This document shows, one piece after another, positions 35,898 to 44,249 of a stretch of 64,000 nt of DNA. The number at the start of each line of letters is the position of its first letter. The stretch's first letter is position 1. Source of the DNA: Actibacterium ureilyticum (GTDB lineage Bacteria; Pseudomonadota; Alphaproteobacteria; Rhodobacterales; Rhodobacteraceae); the NCBI RefSeq assembly GCF_002285435.1, contig NZ_NSBT01000037.1, positions 682,001 to 746,000 of the forward strand, read 5' to 3'. Position numbers and translations under genes: made by a program. Below the pieces are notes generated by a model. It was not told where the DNA came from, ran no database searches, and worked only from the letters and a program-made list of their open reading frames with translations.

Positions 35898-37157
35898 ATG
35901 ACAGATCAAACACCGCAAACGTCATCGGACGCATGGGATGACGACGACTATTTCGCGCTGGATTTCACCCGGCGCCAGACGCTGGACATGCTGGCCAAGG
36001 GCGGGCTGTTCGCATCGCTGGGGGCGCTGATGGGCGGGTTGCCGCAGCGCGCCTTCGCGCAGGAGGACGAGGTGGTGCGCATCGGCTATCTGCCGATCAC
36101 CGACGCCACCGCGCTGCTTGTGGCCCATGCCAAGGGCTATTTCGAGGACGAGGGCCTGGAGGCCGAGCGCCCGACCCTGATCCGCGGCTGGTCGCCGCTG
36201 ATCGAAGGGTTCGTGTCCAACAAGTTCAACCTGGTGCATTTCCTGAAGCCGATCCCGGTCTGGATGCGCTATAACAACAACTTCCCGGTCAAGATTATGG
36301 CCTGGGCGCACACCAACGGCTCGGGCCTGGTCGTGGGCGGGCATACCGACATCACCGATTTCAGCCAGCTGGGCGGCAAGCAGGTCGCGGTGCCCTTCTG
36401 GTATTCGATGCACAATATCGTGCTGCAATATGCGCTGCGGCAATCGGGTGTGAAACCGGTGATCAAGGCGCAGGGCGAACCGCTGGCACCGGACGAATGC
36501 AATCTTCAGGTCATGCCGCCGCCCGAGATGCCGCCCGCTTTGGCCGCGCGCAAGCTGGACGCCTATATCGTGGCCGAGCCGTTCAATGCCCTGGGCGAGC
36601 TGATGGCGGGCGCGCGGATGCTGCGCTTTACCGGCGACATCTGGAAAAACCATCCCTGCTGCGTCGTCTGCATGCACGAAGAGGCCACCAGCGCCCGCGC
36701 CGAATGGACCCAGAAGGTCATGAATGCGGTGGTCAGGGGCGCGATCTATTCCTCGCAGAACAAGGCCGAGGTCGCGGGGCTTCTGTCGAAGGACGGCGAA
36801 GGCTACCTGCCCGCCCCGGCCAAGGTCGTCGAACGGGCGATGACCGTCTATCAGGACGAGTCGCTTTATCATGACGCGGGCGCGATCAAGCATCAGGCCG
36901 AATGGCAGAACGGGCGCATCGACTTTCAGCCCTGGCCCTATCCGTCGGCCACCAAGCTGATCGTCGAGGCGATGGGCGACACGGTTGTGTCGGGCGACAA
37001 GACCTTCCTGCAGGGGCTGGATCCCGAGTTCGTCGCCAACGACCTTGTCGCCTATGATTTCGTCCGCAACGCGCTGGATGCGAACCCGGAATGGAAGGAC
37101 GACCCGTCGGTGAACCCGGGCGATCCGTTCAACCGCGAAGAGATCCTGCAACTGTGA
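35898..37157 (+). CDS. NitT/TauT ABC substrate-binding protein (CmpA/NrtA-like)
   Basis: 419 residues from ATG 35898. An acidic N-terminus is followed by a twin-arginine signal (FTRRQTLDMLAKGG, then LMGGLPQRAFA). Mature part: VRIGYLPITDATALLVAHAKGYF, VAVPFWYSMHNIVLQYAL, VMPPPEMPPALAARKLDAYIVAEPFNA, HPCCVVCMHEE. These are signatures of the nitrate/bicarbonate/cyanate binding-protein family. The PFWYSMHN and PPPEMP segments are also found in the second binding protein at 41875, so the two importers are relatives. 23 bases after the ATPase gene. Confidence 0.9.
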   Translation: MTDQTPQTSSDAWDDDDYFALDFTRRQTLDMLAKGGLFASLGALMGGLPQRAFAQEDEVVRIGYLPITDATALLVAHAKGYFEDEGLEAERPTLIRGWSPLIEGFVSNKFNLVHFLKPIPVWMRYNNNFPVKIMAWAHTNGSGLVVGGHTDITDFSQLGGKQVAVPFWYSMHNIVLQYALRQSGVKPVIKAQGEPLAPDECNLQVMPPPEMPPALAARKLDAYIVAEPFNALGELMAGARMLRFTGDIWKNHPCCVVCMHEEATSARAEWTQKVMNAVVRGAIYSSQNKAEVAGLLSKDGEGYLPAPAKVVERAMTVYQDESLYHDAGAIKHQAEWQNGRIDFQPWPYPSATKLIVEAMGDTVVSGDKTFLQGLDPEFVANDLVAYDFVRNALDANPEWKDDPSVNPGDPFNREEILQL

Positions 37158-37963
37158 GCGACGTGCCGGTCATAACGTCCTGGCGGCTGCCTGTGCCGGG
37201 CCGGGTGCGCGGGGTGCTGAACGCGGCCCTGGGCATCGCGGCGCTGCTGCTGGTGTGGTGGATCGGCGGCCGGCTGGTGGCCAACAGCCCCGGCATGTTC
37301 GCCTTTTCCAACTTCGCGCCCGAACCCGCCCTGTCGCGGCTGTGGCAGATGACCCTGTCCGGCGAGGTCTGGGCGATGAGCTGGCCGTCGCTGTACCGTG
37401 TCGGGCTGGGGCTGGTCTTTGCGATCCTGATCGGGGTGCCGGTGGGCATTGCCATCGGGCGGCTGACCTTCCTGCGCGAGGTCACGAACATCCCGTTCCA
37501 GTTCCTGCGCATGATCTCGCCCCTGTCATGGATGCCGATCGCGGTCATGGCCTTTGCCACCTGGGACGCGGCGATCGTCTTCCTGATCGCGGTCGCGGCG
37601 GTCTGGCCAGTGATGTTCTCCACCGCCGCGGGGCTGCGGCGGCTGGATCCGGCTTGGCTGAAGGTGGCGCGCAACCTGGGGGCATCGCCGCTGCATCAGC
37701 TGACCACCGTGATCCTGCCCGCGATTGCCACCGACATCCTGACCGGCATCCGGCTGGCGCTGGGTGTGGCCTGGGTCGTGCTGGTGCCGGCGGAATATCT
37801 GGGGGTCACCAGCGGGCTGGGCTACGCCATCAACGATGCGCGCGACACGCTCGACTATGACCGACTGGCGGCGACGGTCGTGGTGATCGGGATCATCGGC
37901 TTTGTCATCGACTTCATCTGTCTCAAGGCGGTCCAGCACGTGAACTGGGTCCGCGAAAGTTAA
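37154..37963 (+). CDS. NitT/TauT ABC permease
   Basis: 269 residues from a GTG at 37154 overlapping the binding-protein stop (GTGA). Six hydrophobic helices, and the EAA-type loop (LKVARNLGASPLHQLTTVILP) that contacts the ATPase. It completes the importer with the two upstream genes; it probably works as a homodimer. The next gene (OsmC) is 18 bases away. Confidence 0.88.
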   Translation: MSDVPVITSWRLPVPGRVRGVLNAALGIAALLLVWWIGGRLVANSPGMFAFSNFAPEPALSRLWQMTLSGEVWAMSWPSLYRVGLGLVFAILIGVPVGIAIGRLTFLREVTNIPFQFLRMISPLSWMPIAVMAFATWDAAIVFLIAVAAVWPVMFSTAAGLRRLDPAWLKVARNLGASPLHQLTTVILPAIATDILTGIRLALGVAWVVLVPAEYLGVTSGLGYAINDARDTLDYDRLAATVVVIGIIGFVIDFICLKAVQHVNWVRES

Positions 37964-37981
37964 CACAACGGAGAAGCAACC

Positions 37982-38518
37982 ATGTCTCAACCAGTCACAG
38001 CGCTCACGGGATGTCTGGCGCCCATCGACAAGACCGGGCTGGAGGGCCTGATCGAAAAGGGCAAGGCCGACCCCAAGGCGGTCAAGACGCTGAAATGCAA
38101 GACCGTGGCCGAGGGCAAGTTCCGCCACGCCAACTATATCCGCGACCTGGAGCCCTATATCGTCGACGAGCCGCCCGGGCTGCTGGGCGACGACACCGCG
38201 CCGAACCCGTCCGAGGCATCGCTGGCCGCGCTGGGATCGTGCATCGCGGTGGGGCTGCATGCCAATGCGGTGCATCGCGGGATCACGGTCGAAAGCCTGG
38301 AGCTGGAGCTGGAGGGCGATCTGAACATCACCGCCGTCTGGGGCACGGGCGATACCAGCGACAAGCCCGTGGGCTTTACCGATGTGCGGATCAAGGTCGC
38401 GATGAAGGGCGATTGCCCCCAGGAAACCATCGACGAGCTGATCGCCCATGTCGTCCAGTGGTCGCCGGTGTTCAACACCTTCTCGCGCCCGGTCAACATG
38501 GTCGCCGAAAGCGTCTGA
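37982..38518 (+). CDS. OsmC/Ohr-family peroxiredoxin-like protein
   Basis: 178 residues. OsmC fold with its two redox cysteines: ALGSCIAVGLHANAV (residue about 84) and KGDCPQETIDELIAHV (about 143). The family reduces organic hydroperoxides, but members in catabolic operons have unproven roles. Lying between an ABC importer and a flavin enzyme, it may handle peroxide or thiol/persulfide intermediates. Purine-rich site ACGGAGAAG before the ATG. Confidence 0.85.
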   Translation: MSQPVTALTGCLAPIDKTGLEGLIEKGKADPKAVKTLKCKTVAEGKFRHANYIRDLEPYIVDEPPGLLGDDTAPNPSEASLAALGSCIAVGLHANAVHRGITVESLELELEGDLNITAVWGTGDTSDKPVGFTDVRIKVAMKGDCPQETIDELIAHVVQWSPVFNTFSRPVNMVAESV

Positions 38519-38541
38519 TCCCAGCTGAAAGGACCAAGCCC

Positions 38542-39642
38542 ATGCCGGCCACCGCCACATTGGACAGACTGCCGACCGAAACCATGCTGGACGATGTCGC
38601 GGCGATTGCCGCAGGTCAGCTGGCGCCGCGCGTCCGCGACATCGATGGCGGCGCCTATCCCGAGGATATCATGCGCGCGCTGGGGGCTGCCGGGGCCTAT
38701 GGCGCGCATGTCGGGCCTGAGCCCCGTCTGGCCGACACGATCGAGGCGATCTCGACCGTGGCCGAACACTGTATCTCGACCGCGTTCTGCATGTGGTGCC
38801 AGAACGCGCTGGGGTGGTACATCGCGTCGTCCGACACGCCGCATCTGGCGGGGCTGGCCGGTCAGGTCGCCAGCGGCGCGGTTCTGGGCGGCACCGGCCT
38901 GTCGAACCCGATGAAGACCTTCTTCGGCATTGAAAAGATGCGCCTGCGGGGCACCCGCGTCGATGGCGGCTATACCGTCAAGGGCGCGCTGCCCTGGGTG
39001 TCGAACGTGGGCGAAGACGGCTATTTCGGCATCGTCTTCGACACCGGCACCGATGCGCCCCGGCCGGTGATGGCGGTGGCCGCCTGCGCCCAGGACGGCG
39101 TGAAAACCGTTCTGGACCACGCCTTTGTCGCCATGGGCGGCACCGCGACCCGCGCGGTGCAGTTCCGCGATGCCTTCATCCCCGACGAGATGGTCCTGGC
39201 CGATCCGATCGACGGCTATCTGCAACGGATCCGGCCTGGTTTCGTGCTGATGCAATGCGGCATGGCCATCGGGATGATCCGGTCGTCGATCGCGCTGATG
39301 CGACAGGTGCAGGGACCGCTGGGCCATGTGAACAAATACCTGGAAGAGCAGCCCGAAGAGTTCGAGGCCATCCTGACCCGGGCCGAGGCCGAACTGGCCG
39401 ACCTGGCACGGACGCCCTACGACACCTCGATCCCCTATTTCCGCCGTGTGGTGTCGCTGCGTCTGGCGGGGGGCGAAGCCGCGATGAAGGCCGCCCATGC
39501 CGCGATGCTGCATCAGGGCGCGCGCGGCTATGTCAGCAGCGGCGCGGCACAGCGCCGCCTGCGCGAAGCGTATTTCATCGGCATCGTCACGCCGGCCACC
39601 AAACAGCTGCGCAAGATGCTTGCCGAGCTTCCCCAAACCTGA
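38542..39642 (+). CDS. acyl-CoA dehydrogenase-fold flavoprotein (possibly monooxygenase)
   Basis: 366 residues from ATG 38542, with AAAGGA upstream. The acyl-CoA dehydrogenase fold is seen from AEHCISTAFCMWCQNALGWYI, GGTGLSNPMKTFFGIEKMRL, GYTVKGALPWVSNVGEDGYFG and the C-terminal helices (AAMKAAHAAMLHQGARGYV). FMN-dependent relatives (SfnB, DszC) oxidise sulfones and sulfonates. The usual catalytic Glu of acyl-CoA dehydrogenases is not obvious at the end, so a monooxygenase or another oxidase is possible. Its operon partners are rhodanese and OsmC genes. Confidence 0.75.
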   Translation: MPATATLDRLPTETMLDDVAAIAAGQLAPRVRDIDGGAYPEDIMRALGAAGAYGAHVGPEPRLADTIEAISTVAEHCISTAFCMWCQNALGWYIASSDTPHLAGLAGQVASGAVLGGTGLSNPMKTFFGIEKMRLRGTRVDGGYTVKGALPWVSNVGEDGYFGIVFDTGTDAPRPVMAVAACAQDGVKTVLDHAFVAMGGTATRAVQFRDAFIPDEMVLADPIDGYLQRIRPGFVLMQCGMAIGMIRSSIALMRQVQGPLGHVNKYLEEQPEEFEAILTRAEAELADLARTPYDTSIPYFRRVVSLRLAGGEAAMKAAHAAMLHQGARGYVSSGAAQRRLREAYFIGIVTPATKQLRKMLAELPQT

Positions 39643-39654
39643 GGAGACCGTTTC

Positions 39655-40512
39655 ATGACCTCTGTTCTGATTACGCCCGAAGAATTGCAAGCGATGCCGT
39701 CCGAGGACATCGTGATCATCGACACGCGCGATCCCGAAAGCTATGCCGCCGGGCATATCGCGGGGGCGGTCAACCTGCATGACATCTTCACCTATCTGGC
39801 GACCTCCGATCCGTCGGGCATGGCCGAACTGACCAGCAAATTCGCCGAAGCCTTTGGCGCCGCCGGGCTGGACGGCACCAAGACCGCGGTGATCTATGAA
39901 CAGTCGATGAATACCGGGTTCGGGCAATCCTGCCGGGGCTATTACCTGCTGTCCTATCTGGGATATCCGTCGATCAAGGTGCTGCATGGCGGGCTGGCCG
40001 CGTGGCAGGCTGCGGGCCTGCCGCTCAGCACCGATCCCGCCACGCCTGTGGCCGCCGATTTCCCCATCGACCCGGCCGGGGCGTCGCTGATGCTGACGGC
40101 CGAGGATGTGATGGGCGTTCTGAACGACCCGTCGGTCGCGATCCTGGATGTGCGCGACGTGGACGAATGGGTTGCCGACAGCTCGTCCCCCTATGGCAAG
40201 GATTTCTGCCCGCGCAAGGGGCGCATTCCCGGCGCGGTCTGGATCGAATGGTACCGTATGATGAAGCCCACGCCCGACGGCCCGATGATCAAGTCCAAGC
40301 CCGAGGTTCTGGCCGAATGCGCGACCGTGGGGATCACCACCGCGACCCCGGTCTATATCTATTGCTTCAAGGGCGCGCGGGCGTCGAATTCGTTCCTGGC
40401 GCTGAAAGAGGCCGGGGTGAAAGACGTGCGGATCTATTTCGGCTCGTGGAACGAATGGTCGCGGGACGACAAGTATCCGATCGAAACCGGCCTGCCCTTC
40501 GCGGCGGAGTGA
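39655..40512 (+). CDS. two-domain sulfurtransferase (rhodanese)
   Basis: 285 residues with two rhodanese domains. The first (about 1-125) has IDTRDPESYAAGHIAGAVN but no Cys at its active-site loop (IYEQSMNTGFGQ), so it is inactive; the second (about 145-280) has DVRDVDEWVADSS and the active cysteine in YIYCFKGARAS. This is the thiosulfate/3-mercaptopyruvate sulfurtransferase layout. With cyanase in the next operon, a role in cyanide-thiocyanate or sulfane sulfur handling is possible, but this is inference. Confidence 0.9.
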   Translation: MTSVLITPEELQAMPSEDIVIIDTRDPESYAAGHIAGAVNLHDIFTYLATSDPSGMAELTSKFAEAFGAAGLDGTKTAVIYEQSMNTGFGQSCRGYYLLSYLGYPSIKVLHGGLAAWQAAGLPLSTDPATPVAADFPIDPAGASLMLTAEDVMGVLNDPSVAILDVRDVDEWVADSSSPYGKDFCPRKGRIPGAVWIEWYRMMKPTPDGPMIKSKPEVLAECATVGITTATPVYIYCFKGARASNSFLALKEAGVKDVRIYFGSWNEWSRDDKYPIETGLPFAAE

Positions 40513-40518
40513 CGGGCG

Positions 40519-41124
40519 ATGCCGGGGGTGATCGACTATTACTTCGCGCCGATCTCGGGCTATGCCTATCTGGGGCACCCGGGGCTGATGGCGCTGGCGG
40601 CTGAAACCGGCGCGACGATCCGGTTCAAGCCGCTGCTGATCGCCAGGGTCTTTGCCGCCGCCGATACCACGCCCCCCTTTGCCCAGGCCGATGCGCGCAG
40701 ATCCTATCGGATCGAGGATCAGGCACGCTGGGCCGCACAACATGGCCTGGCCATGAACGCGGTGCCCCGGCACTGGCCCACCGATCCCGCACCGGCCTGC
40801 AAAGCGATCCTGGCGGCGGGAGCCATTGGCGCCGATCAGGGCGCGGCCAGCTTTGCCTGTCTCAGGGCCGTCTGGGCCGAGGAACGCGATATCGCGCAAC
40901 CCGACCAGTTACAGGCCGCGCTGGACGATGCCGGGCTGAACGGGGCCGACATTCTGGCCGCCGCCGACGCGCCACAGGTCGCGGCCGAGATGGAGGCGAT
41001 CACCGACGCCGCCATCGCCGCGCAGGTCTTCGGATCGCCCACCTATGTCACCGGCGGCGCGCGGTTCTGGGGTCAGGACCGCCTGCCATTCCTGCGCGCG
41101 GCCCTGTTGGCGGAGGCCGCATGA
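40519..41124 (+). CDS. 2-hydroxychromene-2-carboxylate isomerase-family (DsbA-fold) protein
   Basis: 201 residues of the thioredoxin-fold HCCA isomerase/kappa-GST family: IDYYFAPISGYAYLGHPGL at the N-terminus and the cis-Pro segment AAQVFGSPTYVTGGARFWGQDR at the C-terminus. Ser replaces the redox Cys, so it should be a glutathione-dependent isomerase or transferase rather than an oxidoreductase. 6 bases after the rhodanese; its stop overlaps the start of the ANTAR gene (ATGA). Substrate unknown. Confidence 0.85.
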   Translation: MPGVIDYYFAPISGYAYLGHPGLMALAAETGATIRFKPLLIARVFAAADTTPPFAQADARRSYRIEDQARWAAQHGLAMNAVPRHWPTDPAPACKAILAAGAIGADQGAASFACLRAVWAEERDIAQPDQLQAALDDAGLNGADILAAADAPQVAAEMEAITDAAIAAQVFGSPTYVTGGARFWGQDRLPFLRAALLAEAA

Positions 41125-41720
41125 TGTTCCTGCAGCTCAAGGACCCCTGCCCGCTGTCGGCGGTGCTGATCGACCCGAACGAGGCACGGGCCGAGATGTT
41201 CGACCTGATGCTGGGTCATCGCGACATCGCGTTGAGCGACCGGGTGGCGACGGTGGACCGGGCGCTGGCCCTGTCCGCGCAGCCCGCGCTATTCCTGATC
41301 TATGTCGAGATGGTGGATCAGGCCGCGATTGCCGATCTGCGCCGCCTGCGCGGGGCGCGCGACACCGCGATCTTGGTGCTGCTGGAAAGCGCCGCCCGGC
41401 GCGACATCGAAACGCTGCTGGACAATGGCGCGCATCACGTGCTGCCGCTGGGGCTGGACGCGGACCGCTTTTCGCTGGCCACGATCACCGCCGTCGCGCA
41501 GGCCGGGCAACAGCGCCGTCTGGAACGAGACGCGGATGCGGCCCGGGCCGAGGTCGCGACCACCAAATCCATCGCGCGGGCCAAGATGATCCTGATCGCC
41601 CGTCACGCGATCGACGAGGACGAGGCGCATCGGCGCATTCAGAAACTGTCGATGCAACGCAACCTGCCACTGGCCGACATGGCCCGGCAGATCATCGATG
41701 CCGAGGAATTGCTGTGCTGA
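41121..41720 (+). CDS. ANTAR-domain antiterminator response regulator (NasT-like)
   Basis: 199 residues. A receiver-like N-terminal domain (about 10-125; LSAVLIDPNEARAEMF) lacks a clear phospho-Asp segment (LFLIYVEMVDQ in its place), and an ANTAR RNA-binding domain follows from about 140 (AKMILIARHAIDEDEAHRRIQKLSMQRNLPLADMARQIIDAEELL). ANTAR proteins bind paired hexaloop hairpins in leader RNA and prevent termination, often in nitrogen genes (NasT, AmiR). It is the last gene of its operon and sits directly upstream of the cynABD-S operon, whose 154-base leader has a hexaloop hairpin. Confidence 0.88.
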   Translation: MMFLQLKDPCPLSAVLIDPNEARAEMFDLMLGHRDIALSDRVATVDRALALSAQPALFLIYVEMVDQAAIADLRRLRGARDTAILVLLESAARRDIETLLDNGAHHVLPLGLDADRFSLATITAVAQAGQQRRLERDADAARAEVATTKSIARAKMILIARHAIDEDEAHRRIQKLSMQRNLPLADMARQIIDAEELLC

Positions 41721-41874
41721 GCCGCAAGGCCCGACCGGCGGAATTGGCCCCTGCGCTGATGGCGGCGCGACACGGGGCAACCAGACTGAACAGCCTGCAC
41801 GCGCTGATGGCGGCGTTGGCGGGCCGGGGCCAAAGACGGCCGAACCTTCGATTTGACAGAAGGATGAACAGCTC
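41721..41874 (+). promoter_or_regulatory. leader of the cyn operon with hexaloop hairpin and SD-masking hairpin
   Basis: The leader between the ANTAR gene and the binding protein carries GGCC-AAAGAC-GGCC (41828-41841), a 4-bp stem with a six-base loop having A at position 1 and G at 4 as in ANTAR targets. It is followed by CCTTC-N9-GAAGG (41845-41863), which covers the ribosome site AGAAGGA. A 15-base direct repeat GCGCTGATGGCGGCG occurs at 41753-41767 and 41801-41815. The expected first ANTAR hairpin is not found. Confidence 0.4.
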
Positions 41875-43368
41875 ATGGGAGCTTTAAGCAACCTCTACGA
41901 TCCCGACGAGATCCTGTGGACAGGATGCCCGTGCGGGTTGCACGCCACGATCTACGAACACAAGGCCGCGGTCGAGGGCGTCGATGCCCGGGGCCGGTTC
42001 TATGCCGCCGAAACCACCACTGGCGGCGCGCGGACGGGGGCGGCCCCCGGCCCGATGGACGCCCTGAGCGATCTGGAGCCCCCTGCCCGCGCCAGCCGCG
42101 ACCTGGACTGGAAAGACCAGGAAAACGTGCTGGCCAATCTGGCGACCTCGGCGGTGATGAAGGGTCTTTTCGGCACCGACATGAACCGCCGGAACTTCCT
42201 GCGGGCCGTGGGTGGCACCACCGCTGCGGCGGCGATTGCCAGCATCCTGCCCATCGACAAGGCCATCGCCAATATCGTCGAGGCGACCGGCCCGCTGGAA
42301 AAGACCGCGCTGAACGTGGGTTTCGTGCCGATCACCTGTGCCACGCCCATCATCATGGCCGCCCCGATGGGGTTCTATGAGAAATACGGGCTGGATGTTT
42401 CGGTGATCAAGACCGCCGGATGGGCGGTGTCGCGCGACAAGTCGCTGTCGGGCGAATACGACGCGGCGCATATGCTGACGCCGATGCCGCTGGCGATCAC
42501 CTCCGGGGCCGGATCGGCGGCCACGCCTTGGACCATGCCGGCTGTCGAAAACATCAATGGCCAGGCCATCACCCTGGCGATGAAGCATCTGGACAAGCAG
42601 GACCCGTCGAAATGGAAAGGCTTCACCTTTGGTGTGCCGTTCGAATATTCGATGCACAATTTCCTGCTGCGCTATTACGTGGCCGAGGCCGGGCTGGACC
42701 CCGACCAGGACATCCAGATCCGCGTCGTGCCCCCGCCCGAGATGGTGGCGAACCTCAGCGCGGGGAACCTGGATGGGTATCTCAGCCCCGATCCGTTCAA
42801 CCAGCGCGCCGTCTATGACGGGGTCGGCTTCATCTATAAGCTGACCAAGGAAATCTGGCCCGGCCATCCCTGTTGCGCCTTTGCGGCCAGCCAGAAATTC
42901 ATCGACGAGACACCCAACACGTTTCTGGCGCTCTTCAAGTCGATCCTTGAAGCCACGGCGTTCAGTTCCGATCCCGCCAACCGCGCGGACATCTCCGAGG
43001 CGATCAGCCCCAAGAACTATCTCAACCAGCCGACGACGGTGGTGCAGCAGGTTCTGACCGGGCGTTTCGCCGACGGGCTGGGCAATGTGCGCAACGAACC
43101 CGACCGGATCGATTTCGACCCCTTCCCCTATCATTCCTTTGCGGTCTGGATCCTGACCCAGATGAAACGCTGGGGCTATCTGGAAGGGGACGTGGCCTAT
43201 AGCGATCTGGCCGAGCAGGTCTATCTGGCCACCGACGCGACGGCGGTGATGAAGGACATGGGCATGTCCCCGCCGACCTCCACCTATGCCAGCTACGAGA
43301 TCATGGGCAAGACCTTCGATCCCATGGCGCCCGAAGCGTATGTGGACAGCTTCGCGATCAAGCGATGA
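41875..43368 (+). CDS. cynA: cyanate/nitrate-type ABC substrate-binding protein
   Basis: 497 residues. A 100-residue N-terminal extension has a Cys motif (ILWTGCPCGLHATIYEHK) and precedes a twin-arginine signal (MNRRNFLRAVGGTTA). The binding domain is of the NrtA/CmpA/CynA family: NVGFVPITCATPIIMAAPMGFYEKYGLDVSV, VPFEYSMHNFLLRYYVA, VVPPPEMVANLSAGNLDGYLSPDPFN, GHPCCAFAAS. Because the operon includes cyanase, I infer cyanate as substrate, as in cyanobacterial CynABD-S; nitrate is possible but no nas genes are seen. The N-terminal extension before the Tat signal is unusual and would normally be removed during export. Confidence 0.8.
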   Translation: MGALSNLYDPDEILWTGCPCGLHATIYEHKAAVEGVDARGRFYAAETTTGGARTGAAPGPMDALSDLEPPARASRDLDWKDQENVLANLATSAVMKGLFGTDMNRRNFLRAVGGTTAAAAIASILPIDKAIANIVEATGPLEKTALNVGFVPITCATPIIMAAPMGFYEKYGLDVSVIKTAGWAVSRDKSLSGEYDAAHMLTPMPLAITSGAGSAATPWTMPAVENINGQAITLAMKHLDKQDPSKWKGFTFGVPFEYSMHNFLLRYYVAEAGLDPDQDIQIRVVPPPEMVANLSAGNLDGYLSPDPFNQRAVYDGVGFIYKLTKEIWPGHPCCAFAASQKFIDETPNTFLALFKSILEATAFSSDPANRADISEAISPKNYLNQPTTVVQQVLTGRFADGLGNVRNEPDRIDFDPFPYHSFAVWILTQMKRWGYLEGDVAYSDLAEQVYLATDATAVMKDMGMSPPTSTYASYEIMGKTFDPMAPEAYVDSFAIKR

Positions 43369-43399
43369 CCCAAGGCCCGAGCAAGGAGACCGGTTTCCC

Positions 43400-44245
43400 A
43401 TGTCCGACGAGATGAAAGAACGGATCAAGGCCATCGCCGCGTCAGTGGCGTTCCTGGGCCTGTTCCTTTTGGCCTGGAACGTCTTTGTCACCGCGCAAAA
43501 CGGACCGGCTGCGGATATGGACCCGGAACTGGCAGCCTTGCTCGGGCCGCAGGCCAAGGGCCAAAGCGCCCTGCCCACCCCCGGCGAGGTCGGGGCCGAA
43601 ATCTGGAGCCATGTCACCAACCCGTTCTATGACGCCGGCCCCAATGACAAGGGGATCGGCATCCAGCTGGCCTATTCGATTGCGCGCGTGCTGACCGGCT
43701 TCGGGCTGGCGGCGCTGATCGCGATCCCGCTGGGGTTCCTGATCGGGATGAGCCGCCTGGCCGAACGCGCGCTAAACCCCTATATCCAGCTGCTCAAGCC
43801 GGTCTCGCCGCTGGCCTGGATGCCGCTGGCGCTTTACACGATCAAGGACAGCGAGATCTCGTCCATCTTCGTGATCTTCATCTGTTCGATCTGGCCGATG
43901 CTGCTGAACACGATCTTCGGCGTGGCCTCGGTCCGGCGCGATTACCTGAACGTCGCCCGCACGCTGGAGGTCACGCCGCTGCGCACCGCGTTCCGGGTGA
44001 TCCTGCCCGCGGCGGCGCCCACGATCCTGACGGGCATGCGCATTTCCATCGGCATCGCGTGGCTGGTGATCGTGGCCGCCGAGATGCTGGTTGGGGGCAC
44101 CGGCATCGGCTATTTCGTCTGGAACGAATGGAACAACCTGTCGATCACCGGCGTGATCTCGGCAATCTTCTTCATCGGCCTTGTCGGCATGGTGCTGGAC
44201 CTGATCCTGGGCCAGGCCGCGCGGCTTGTGGCCTATGCGGAGTAG
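43400..44245 (+). CDS. cynB: cyanate/nitrate-type ABC permease
   Basis: 281 residues from ATG 43400 (MSDEMKERIK); AAGGAGACCGG upstream supports it. N-terminal membrane anchor, then a permease domain with the loop LNVARTLEVTPLRTAFRVILPAAAPTILTGMR and VAAEMLVGGTGIGYFVWNEWNN, characteristic of NrtB/CynB. 31 bases after the binding protein and 4 before the ATPase gene. Confidence 0.87.
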   Translation: MSDEMKERIKAIAASVAFLGLFLLAWNVFVTAQNGPAADMDPELAALLGPQAKGQSALPTPGEVGAEIWSHVTNPFYDAGPNDKGIGIQLAYSIARVLTGFGLAALIAIPLGFLIGMSRLAERALNPYIQLLKPVSPLAWMPLALYTIKDSEISSIFVIFICSIWPMLLNTIFGVASVRRDYLNVARTLEVTPLRTAFRVILPAAAPTILTGMRISIGIAWLVIVAAEMLVGGTGIGYFVWNEWNNLSITGVISAIFFIGLVGMVLDLILGQAARLVAYAE

Positions 44246-44249
44246 GCCG

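Noticed and set aside
41713..41887. Small ORF (GTG 41713) with repeated ALMAA in the cyn leader
   Set aside because: It overlaps two real genes and has no ribosome site; the repeat is better described as DNA repeat GCGCTGATGGCGGCG.
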